Shown one piece after another: positions 38,301 through 49,700 of a stretch of DNA of 64,000 nucleotides (positions are counted from its first letter, which is position 1; each line of letters opens with the position of its first letter). Source of the DNA: Ancistrus triradiatus (Eukaryota; Chordata; Actinopteri; Siluriformes; Loricariidae). The notes below the pieces were generated by a model. The model was given only the letters and a program-made list of their open reading frames with translations, ran no database searches and had not been told where the DNA came from. The stretch spans positions 348,432 to 412,431 of the forward strand of contig JAJAGP010000098.1 in assembly GCA_025084515.1 (NCBI GenBank). Direction: 5' to 3'. The position numbers and the translations under genes are program-made.

Positions 38301-39261
38301 TTCCCATCCCCTCTCATCCCTTCCTGTCTCGTCCTGTTCCGTCCCATCCCTTTGCTTCCTGTCCCTTCTCGTTCTGGCCTGTCAGGTCCCTTCCCTGTCC
38401 CGTCCTGTCCCAACCAGTCCCTACGCTTCCTGTCCTGTCCCTGCCCATACCGGCCTTTCCCTTCCATCTTGGCCTGTCAGGTCCCTTCCCTTCCCATCCA
38501 ATCCCTTCCTGTCCTGTCCCTCCCCGTCCCTTCCCGTGCTGGCCTTTCCCTGCCATCCTGTCCTGTCCATTCCTGTCCCTTCTCTCTCATTATAATCTCT
38601 TCTATTCTCAAGTCTTTTCTTCTTTTATCTCCTCTTCCCTCCATTTCTTCTCTCTTCTTTCTGTTCATCAGTTCTCCTAATGACTCTTGTCTTTAATTAA
38701 CTTTCGGTCTTCTCTTCTCCGCTTTTCCCTTTTCTTTTCTCTCTTCTCTCTCTTCTTTCCTTACATTTACTCACTTTTCAACATAATTTCTTTATTTCTC
38801 ATATCACTATTTCTATATCTCTTCACTTTTCTTTTCTTTATCCACTCATGGTTTTTCTTTCTGAGTTATTTTCCTATTGTTAATTCTGTCTCTCATATTT
38901 TCTCCTTTCTCATGTCCTCTCGTTTTTCTCTCTAAATTCTCTCTTCTCTTCTACTTTTTTTCGTTTTACTTACCTAATCTCTTCTCTTTTTTTATGTTCA
39001 TTTCTCTTTCTTTTGTAGTCAGGTCACGTCAGGTCTGTCCTTTCTTTCTGTCTTTTCTTGCTTTCTTTCTTTCTTTTGTAAGGCGTGCTCAGGATTGCTG
39101 TTGAATCTGCTGTATCTTACTGCTCAGATGTGAGTAAGAGCTTCTCAGACACAGGATGTACCGCTTCTTCTTTTTACTACATCATACACACACTCACACT
39201 TGTTCTGCAGAGTCAAACTAAAGTGCTGTACATAATACCCTCATATACACTGTGCTCATGC

Positions 39262-39326
<65 letters not shown>

Positions 39327-39670
39327 TCCTCAGGAGAGTGAGCTTCAGGATGTTCAGCGAGGGAAAACGCATCTAAATGAGAACGCATTCACCGCTGTCC
39401 AGGAGGGCACAGAGTATGAGCAGGTGAGTAACGCTTTGTGGAAATGTTACACTATAGAGGTTTTCTTATAAAGCGTCAGGCTTTGGACTGTCTGCCTGGG
39501 CATCTTAAAATCATCTCATCCAGTCAGATCCGTCCGTGCCCATGGTAGTGCCCAGCCACTCCCTCTCAGAGGAGTTTATGGTGCAGCTTTATAGATGCTT
39601 TATATAGATGTAAGAGGTAGTAAGTTAACATCATGGAACTGCATTAACAGAGATTGGCTGATAATGAGAG

Positions 39671-39728
<58 letters not shown>

Positions 39729-40211
39729 CATTTTTATCTGTTTTAAATCGGTGCCTCTAACATGTCATCATACAGCTACTGAGTTAAGCACAACCTATTG
39801 AGTCTATTGTAATGAAGCCACGCCTCTTTTGCTGAAATTGACACATATAAAGGAACAGAGGCCACGCCTCCTTCACTGAGCATGACAGGTACAGAGGCCA
39901 CGCCTCCTTCACTGTGACTAACAGGTACAGAGGCCACGCCTCCTTCACTGGGACGAACAGGTACAGAGGCCACGCCTCCTTCACAGAAACAGTGGGTACA
40001 GAGGCCACGCCTCCTTCATAGAAACAACGGGTACAGAGGCCACGCCTCCTTGACAGAAACAACGGGTACAGAGGCCACGCCTCCTTCATAGAAACAATGG
40101 GTACAGAAGCCACGCCTCCTTCACAGATACTGACTGGTACAAAGGCCACACTTTTTTTACTGATACTGACAGAAGCATATTGAATGTGTGTGTCAATAGT
40201 TTCGAGTGTGC

Positions 40212-40262
<51 letters not shown>

Positions 40263-40357
40263 AGAAATGCAATATCCTGGATGGTCATTAGGTGTGATAT
40301 AATGATAAGTGTGTACAAATGCAATATCAGATACAATCTTTATCAAGTCTGCTTTCA

Positions 40358-40409
<52 letters not shown>

Positions 40410-40720
40410 TTATCTGCCTCAATATATAACGGGTGGATATAAGTCTGTGTCTAGCTTGTGTTGTTTATCATATCCAAGAAATCACACAAAAAAAACCCCA
40501 AACAACACTAGAAAATGTCACATCAGACCAGATGTAGGCAAAAGTTTCGGCACCCCTGCACAAACGAGGGGTTTTGTTGAATTCCTAGATGAACAGAAGG
40601 TCCACAACCTGGACTTTAGGTTAAGAGATTCTGTAGACACGTCCTGTTTCTTGCTGATGGAGGCGTGTTATGAAATGATGCAGTGATCTCGCTCCCTCGT
40701 TAGATGTTTAAAAATCACTG

Positions 40721-40753
<33 letters not shown>

Positions 40754-43700
40754 CGCTGTGGCTTGGCTGGATGGTTGAACAGCTCTCTGATGCTTTGCTA
40801 AGCGGCTTTATTGAGCTCAGGGGAAATGTGATGCATTACACAGATCCTTCACACTAGACTGATGATATTTACTGTTTCTATTCAAAGACTCTGTGTGCGT
40901 CCTTAGAAATACAGCATCCGAAAGTTTGGCCGCCCTGCTCAGATCACACAGTTTGTTGATTATCGTTATCATTATGACAGAAGAATGAGTTTAGAACGAA
41001 AGAGGAAACTATTAAGAGTACAACGTTGTAGCCATTCCACATAACAGTATTTTTACTTTGTAATATTAATTACAATTACAGTGGTACCTCGGTTCTCGAC
41101 CACCTCGGAACTCGCTGAATTCGGTTCTTGACGTATTTTGACTAGGGTTAATGTGTCTCGAGTCTTGTACATTTACATTTACAGCATTTAGCAGACGTTT
41201 TTGTCGTTCGCTCGGTTCTCGGCGCACTTGCTAAAACTTGTAGGAGCCGAGCAGTGCGACTCATTTTAGGTGACACTCGAATCACGAATCAGTGCTCAGT
41301 GATTCAGATTCATGATACCGCTCACTCATTGAACATCTCTGCTGTGTTTGTTGTGTTTTTTTACATCTACATTACTGCATTCTTAGTGCAAATAAGTCTC
41401 CATGGATCCAAAAAAGGTTAGTTTATAAGAGCCAACCGAAAGCAAAACAGAAACTGAATGCTCCAGAATACTGCAGTTAGTTTAGCAGCTATTTAAGCAA
41501 CACTTTATTATAAAATAAGCTTTCTGTTAACGATTTTGGCCGACTGCAGATTAATGCAACCTACATTAATACCCTGAAATGTGACAGCCTTTTCACACCG
41601 AGATTTTTTCACAGGAAAAAACGCATGCGATTTTTGACGTAGCGGGACCTGCAACATTTTTTTTTCGTCAACTTAAAAATAAACACGAGTGAAGATGAGT
41701 GCAGGAAGCTCTAGTTTGTGTTTTTGTGATCATGAACAGATCAGAATGCACTTAGATAAATAATCAGACGGTTCCATCCAGTCCCTGTGAGCTTTATCTC
41801 CATCATTCTCCAGCCTTTCAGTTCGTTCCACCAGAGCTTTTCTTAACATCCATGTTTTTATCCTATAAGCTCTTGAGCTGTTCTGCCTGGCAACCGAGCT
41901 CTGATTGGTCAGCCTGATTTTAACGCAGAAATCAGAAGAGGCTCCGATTAAACATTTTACGCAGCGTTGCAGTCCATCAGTTTCGGACCCTTTGTGAAAG
42001 ATGTTCTATTTCAAAACTTGACGTGCATTTTTTTTCCGAGTGTGAAAAAGCCTTGACTGTCATTCCAGATCCACTGTGGTGCAAAAGAGAGACAAACCGA
42101 TAAATTGTGTGACTTGCTAACTCATACGATGCTGCACTGCCTTCAGAACAGCTTGGGTCACACCTGTTAAGCATTTGTTACTGAGAAACTGGATCATTTC
42201 TGAGAAGAACAGGTGCGGCTTTGCTTTGGACAGTTGGGAGCAGGCGATGGAAGTTACAGCCTTCCTGCATTAAAACAAGCTAGTGTTAGAAAACGGGGAA
42301 CTGTACAGTCTTACGCAAACGTTTGGGCACCTGGGACCGGATATCTTAAGAAAGAAAATCTTCTTAAATGTGTGTTTTTTCTGACTTTATTCATAAGAGA
42401 ATGAACTCTTTTCTTAACTCCTTTCTTAAGAACAAGTGGTAATCTTGAGATGTTTCTGTAAATGTTTCCTTATTCCTACAGTAGCCTCACACTTGTCTTG
42501 AGTTGACAAGGTAAGCAGTGAAATTGACCAAACTTTAAACAGATGACTTATTGGAAATAAGGCCTATGAACTTTCAGTTCAAAAGTTTAAAAGGGTTTGG
42601 GGGTTTTGGAGAGAGGAAAATCTGTATATATAATATACACCATTATACCAACACCATTGTACACCAGTGTGTATACAGTGGGGCAATTAAGTATTTAGCC
42701 AGCCACTGATTGTGCAAGTTCTCCTACTTAGAAAGATGAGAGAGGTCTGTAATTTTCACCATAGCTACACTTCAACTATGAGAGACAAAATGATAAAAAA
42801 AATCCAGGAAATCACATTGTAGAATTTTTAAAGAATTTAATTGTAAATCATTTTGGAAAATAAGTATTGGTCACCCACAAACAAGTCAGCATTCTATGGC
42901 TTCCCAACAGGACTATTAACTTATTCTTTAAGGATCTTCTGTCCTCCACTCATTACTGTATAATGGCACCTGTTGACCTGTTATCGTATAAAAGACACAT
43001 GTCCACAGCCTCAACCAGTCAGACTCCAACAAACTCAAGACCAAAGAGCTGTGCAGGACACCAGAAGAAAAAGGAAAAGAAAATTGCTGACTGCACCAGG
43101 ATGGGAAGAGTGAATCTACAATAGGTAAGCAGGTTGGTGGTGTGATAAATAACCTGTGGAGGCAACTGTTAAAACATACAAGACCATTGGATGATTCTCC
43201 CTTGATTCTGGGGATCCAGCAAGATTCCCATCCCGTGGGGTCAAATGATCATGAGAACGAGTGAGCAAAAATCCCAGACATCACTGCTCTAGAGGAGATC
43301 TGCATGGAGGAATGGGCCAGAATACCAGCTACAGTGTGTGCCAACCTGGTGAAGCCTTACAGGAAACGTTTGACCTCTGTCATTGCCAACAAAGGTTATG
43401 TTACAAAGTATTGAGTTGAATATTTGTTATTGACCAAATACTTATTTTCCACCATAATTTACAATACATTTTTTTAAAATCCTACAGTGTGATTTTTTTT
43501 TTCTTCTCATTTTGTCTCTCATAGTTGGAGAGCCTGCACAATCAGTGGCTGACTAAATACTTTTTTGCTCCACTGTATATATACATATTATGTAATGTGT
43601 ATACATTATACATTACAAACTCATTGTTAACTTATTGACTTAACTTAACTTATTTTTAAAAGCTCGAACGTCCTGTCCATCAATATTTAATCATCCCCTT

Positions 43701-46700
43701 TATCCTCAGCTTGAGCTTTATTGTGTGCTTTCTGTGGCACTTTGTAAAGTCAGACATGTCTGAGGAATTGAATGTGACTTTATGGACAGTCGAGCTGTAG
43801 GAGCCTCACTTATGATGTCATAGTGCAGGAACAGGACCTGAACATTCCGTGTACACGGTGAGGCTTCAACATTCTCACTAATCTGCAGCAAACACACAGA
43901 CGCACGCTGTTTACTCGGACAAGTTTTTACTAACTAAGGTAAGTAACCTTTTTTACCTCATGAATTCTATGTTGCTTACTTGATTAATTAGCTGATAAAG
44001 AATAAAATTAACAGATAAAAAGGTATGAAGTAAAGTTTTAAGGTGAATTCACATAAAGGTGTGAAGTAACATTTGTAGTGGGTGGTTGTTTAGGAAAACT
44101 ACGGAAACCAGTCAAAAAAGGTTTAGTAAAGGGTTGAAATAATTAATTAATTGATTAAGAACTAGGATCTGCATTTTTTCTGAAGGAAAAACTACAACAT
44201 GTGCTTGAAGTGTGGCAAAGAATATGTTTTGTTTCTCAATCATTTTTGCTGTGTGGAGTGTCCCAGTACTTTTGGCGGTGTGCAGGGACATGTCCCAATA
44301 CTTTTGGCTGCACGCGGGGGTGTGTCCAAATACTTTTGGCCAATACTTTTCAAGCACTGTATAATTACACTTAATTCGAGTATTTTTGTATGAGCAACAA
44401 GATGTGAACCTACATCAACAGTGTGAGTTCTCATCCTCATTACACCTCCTTATTCCTCAGATACAACCACAAAGAGGAGGGACAATGAGCCGGAGGGTGA
44501 GAAATGCGGAGACCCAGGAGCTCAGAGAGATCATCAGGTCCCTAGAGCAAGAGATCCACTCTCAAAATAAGATGATCATGGAGAAGGAGCAGAAATGCCA
44601 ACAGCTGGAGGACATCATAGTGAACCTGGAAACGGATAAGATCGAGTTGATCCAGCAGATGGAGGCCATGAAGGACAGTTTCGAGGAGAAAGAGTGGGAG
44701 CACAACAACACCGTGATAGAGCTCCAGGATAAAATGAGCAGCTCTCAGGATGAGTGGAAAATCCACAATGAGAACATGTCCAAAATGGAGGCCATGATAA
44801 ATCAGTTCCGGTCTGACCTCACTCGGTGCACGGGCTTTATCCAGGAGCCCCGTAAACTGCAGGAGGCTGTGAAAGCCATGCAGCAACGCCACGTCCAGCT
44901 GACTGAAATCTGGGTAGTACACCCAGATAGTCCGGATCGTGAGCGCCTGGCACCTCCTGTGATCACCCGTGATCGAAAACCAGGGCGGAACGACCTCCAC
45001 GTGGCCTCCAGAGCTCAAACCCACAGGAAGATGACGGACAGCACGGCTATGTCCATGATCCTGAACTCCGGTCAATCTAGAAACATCCCGATGATGAGCC
45101 TGGACGGTAGAGAAGCCCTGCCGTACCCTGGACCAAGAGGTCCGAATCTTGTGGAGCTTGAGAAATTTCAAGAGCTTCAAAGGTTCCAGCTGAATCAGGA
45201 GGAGGAGTGGCCAAGGAGGATCACATCTCTGCGACTGCCTTCTCTCACGAAACGTTACTGAAGCCCATCCATCGGCTTTGTAAACTAATGCTCTGTTACA
45301 CTGTAGTGTTCGACACAATACCTGCATTAGCTCTGTATGGGAACGGACAGAAAACTGCTGGTGACACCAGGTTGCTTTAGGGCACTTTAGTGGGCTGACG
45401 TTGGTATGTCATGGCATGTGAGTTTGCAAGGAGATGGTGTGTGTGCGGGTACAGTGTGAGCTCGCTGTACACGGTTAGAGCTCCTGTGCCCCCTCCACTA
45501 TTCCTTATTCTCCAGCTCTGTGTGTGTGTTTCCAGTTTGAGCTCAATGCACAGTTTGAGCTCCTGGACACACCCGGAGTGCACTCACATACCAGTTCCTT
45601 TGCCGTGATATTCCGACGACCCAAAAAGTGTCATAAGAGCGCCTGGTGTCAACAGAAACGTGAAACGTGAACCTGAGTCTAGATGAGACTTGGGTTTATT
45701 TGCTGGATGCCATCTGGGAGCTGAGAGCAGGAAGCTGGATGGAATTATCCATATAAAGGCTTGTGTACTATTCTGTTAGTTCTCAGGAAGAGCTTTTGAA
45801 GGTATTGTGTAGTCCTAAGAACATCATGAAGTGTCAGTCAACATCTAGCATTAAGAGCATAATAAAAGTTCTGCATTAAAAATTGTGCATGCCTGATGAT
45901 TTTACAGAAAGCAAAGCGAACACACAGTCATTCTGCCGCCTATACCAACTTTATACATAAAAATAAGCACTACGCAGCCATACGAGTGGACAGTATAAAC
46001 TTCAACAGAGTGCATTCATTACTTATTAACCATTCAATAAACAAAAAACAGAACAGAAGTTACCTGAATGGTACCTTTTCAGAACAAAATGTTCATAATT
46101 CAATAGGTAATTTTATTATAAACAGCATAACATAAAAAGGAAAGAAGCACACACCTGTGTCTGCCTGGAACCATTTCAAGGCGATCTGCAGAAGGAAATT
46201 TGTTGTCAATGCGCCCATTACGTGTCCTGCCCTCGCCAGCCAGCAATGGTCACCTTCGTTTGCAGTGATGTCATGAACGAGAAACCTGGACTGCTCCGGA
46301 TGGAACCATATCGTATTTAATGACGAATCCAGGTTCTGTTTTGGGTCCGACGATGGTGGTGAACGCTTCAAAAACACCGCCCCAACTTCTGGTGTCATGA
46401 TCTGGGCAGCCATGGCATACGACAGTCCTAGAAGGGATACGAGGGACACTAACAGCTGAGCGATACGTGCTTGCTTCTCATGGCGGGGCTTCCAACTGGC
46501 ATTTTTCAGCAGGATAATGCTCAAACACACAGCAAGGATTTAACAGGAATGTCTCCTCCAGATTGGCCTGCCCGGTTGCCAGATTTATTACCAATCGAGC
46601 ATCTATGGGACCAGCTGGGACGCCAGCTCTGGCAACCTTAGAGTGTGCGGGATCTACAGGCCCAGCTACAAAATCAGTGGGTTAATGTCACATAGGATAC

Positions 46701-49700
46701 CGTACAGAACCGGTTTGCCTCCATGTTCAACTGCATCTCATCTTGTATCCAGGCTAGAGGCGACCTAACAGGGTAACTAGACCCTCCTTTCAGTTGTACA
46801 GTTTGCCCAATAAAGTTATCCTTTCACTCTAATATTGTAATCCCTTTAATATATTCACACGTATAAAGTTTTCATTTCCAACTGCTTCTTGTTGAGTCCT
46901 CTTTTGTCAGTGACTGTATTTGTCTAGACAAGCAATCCCGTTTTGATGTGATGGAACCCCTGGTTGGCGAAACAGGACAAATCCAGTGGATACACACAGA
47001 GACCATAGAACAGAACCAACTCACTCATTAAGGCTTCCTTTTTTTTTTCGTCCTTGTGTAGACTTCCATGAGCCTACTGGGATGCAGGTCTATTTTTAGG
47101 TGCGGTTGAGAGTGAAGCTTGCACTGGTGATGTAAAGCTCTTTAAAGCTTCCTGAAGGTGCGCAGTTAGGCCGCTCTTCCAGCTCACTGTTGGAACGATG
47201 TGAAACTGCTTCAGCCTTTTTGTGGCAGTACGTAAGTAATTGAGACGGAGACGGAGGTGAACCATAACGCCGGCGTATCATCAATCCTGCAGTTCAGGCT
47301 GACCTGTTCTGTTCTCTCCACTTTCGTCTCCCATCAGTTTTGAGACGAGGTCAGAGGCAGCGTGCTGATCCAGCTCTGACTGGAGGATTTATTCCACCGT
47401 CGCGCCGCGACTTGGAGGAAACGCCAGTGCACCATCTCTGACTTCCCCAAATCCACTGCACGTCAGTCGACCTACATGCGGAAAAAGGAGGGTGATTTGT
47501 ACGACACTGACTCTCTCTGTCTGTCTGTCTTTCTGTCCCTCTGTCTCTGGCGATCAGGTGAAGGACGAGTATGAGCGGCTGTGGGAGGCTCTGTGCACAG
47601 TGACTGTGGAGAGAGATTGTGCTCAGTGGGAGAGGACTCAGCTCGAGGCCAAACTGGAGAACCTAGAGCAGGTGCTGAAGGTAAGACCCGACTCGGGTCG
47701 CTCTTAGCTCTTAGCTTAGCCGTGCAAACCAAAACACGGATGTGGCTTCATGATAAGTGACCTGATAAAATTGGACATAGGTTCTATTGTTCAGTATTTA
47801 ACCTCAAATGAGGAAAAGTATGGGGGGGAAAAAGGGACAGTATGGAAAATGCAAAAAGAAAACCTCACGGTGTGCCTTAATTTTACTTTTCCATTGACTT
47901 TAATTTCACTCCAGATGGTAAGAACCCGAAATATTTCATGCTATGTCTGATTTGACTTCCTTTCATTTGTAACTAAACATCCATTCCTGGTTTTCAGCCC
48001 TGCAACACATTCCAAAAAAAGTTGGGACGATAAAGCATTTACCGTTTTGTAATATTGCCGTTCCCTCTCACTACTCCAACAGTCGACGTTGCTTCTGGAC
48101 ATGGTTATAATGCTTCTTTTTGGCACAGTAACGTTTTAAGTGGCATTTGTGAATGTAACTCTGTATTGTAGAGCTTGATAAAGGTTTGATAGAGTAATCC
48201 CTTGTCCATGTGGTTCCATCAGCCATTGATGAATGATGTTCTTGATGCAGTGCCATCTGAGGGAGCGGAGATCACCCCTCTTCAGTTTAGGCTTGCGCCC
48301 TCTGCCTTTAAGTACTGAAATTCCTCCTGATTCCTTGAATCGTTTAATGATATTATGCTCTGTAGAGAGAAACATGCAAATCCCTTCCAGTGTGTCTTGA
48401 GGAACATTTCATCCATTTTGTTTTTAAACATTTCAGTCATTTTCTAACACATTTGATAAACTGGAGATCCTCTGCCCATCTTTACTCCTTAAAATGGATG
48501 CTGCTTTTGTACCAAATCATGATTATAATCACCTGTTGGAAATTTTTACCTCATTACTAGACCTAAATAGGCCTCATCCCACCTTTTTTTGGAATGTATT
48601 GCAGGTCTGCAATTCAGGAATGGATGCTTATTAGAAAATGAAACCAAACAAAGCATGAAGTATCTCAGGTTCATACTGTCTGCAATGACATGAAAGCCAA
48701 AGCCATCTGAACCAGAATCGGATTAAATCCGTGTTACGCAGTCGGACCACAAATGTTTATGTCAGTCCTCACCCGATTATCCCTCATTGCTCCGGTGCGA
48801 AGCACGACGCCCAAATATTTGAAGTGCTCGACTGCGTTTGGTGTAAGGAGAACATTCTGTAAATCAGATTTTTCTTTAAGCCCAGTCGAGCGTTTTTCAA
48901 TCAGCCCCTGAGCAAGGCCCCGTGAGAGATGGCCGAGTGTGAAATGAACAGGTTTAGGAAGCAGGCGTAGGGCGGATGATGGAGATGCAGTCAAATGCAT
49001 GTGGAGCTGATTCTCGTGGCATTTCAGAAGGTCTGGGGAGGGTCTGCAGCGTGGGTTAAGAATCACTCTATCATCGTTGAGTCAGATCCGGAGAGCGATT
49101 TGTCTTCTGTCTCTCGATTGCTTTCCTCTTGTCATCTGACTCCATCTCCTTTCTGTTAGAGCCATCATTCTTTCTCTGAGCACTCATCTTTTTCTCTTTG
49201 TTCCTGTGCCCCTGACGATCTTTCCTTCTCGCTCTCGCTCTTCTGCAGCATATGCGCGAGGCTGCTGAGAGGAGGCAGCAGTTAGAGTTGGAGCATGAAC
49301 AGGCCCTGGCCGTCCTCAGTGCCAAGCAGCAGGAGATTGACATTCTGCAGAAGGTGAGGCGTCAGAGATCATTGTACCTGAGTTGGGAGCAGACGTCAGC
49401 TCTCGCTTCGGGTCAAAAGTCAAGCGGGTTTGGCACAAAGCCCTTCTGAAGACAGCTCGAATTTTATCTCTGTCGCTCTAGGCTTGTTCAATTTGGGGTC
49501 GGCCTTAGATGTTAGAAGATCATTTACAATTATGTAGCTGCTTTCAGACAATGCTCCATTAGCGCTTTAGAAATTAAGTTGACTTGACATGACTTGACTA
49601 TTAGACCAGGATCTTTATACCAGTGGTTCCCAACCTTTTTTCCTTGGAGCCCCCCCATGAGTATCGAATAGAAGCTGCGACAAACCCACACACACACACA

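Noticed and set aside
38165..38696. Open frames of 80-140 codons on both strands
   Set aside because: Low-complexity output of the pyrimidine tract.
39784..40272. 162-codon open frame on the - strand (EGGVASVP repeats)
   Set aside because: Created by the 35-36 bp minisatellite and flanking CA repeats.
44542..45327. 261-codon open frame on the - strand
   Set aside because: It is antisense to the nested coiled-coil ORF. Leu/His-rich composition is what the complement of Glu/Gln/Lys/Met codons gives. The + frame has the splice site, Kozak context and poly(A) signal.
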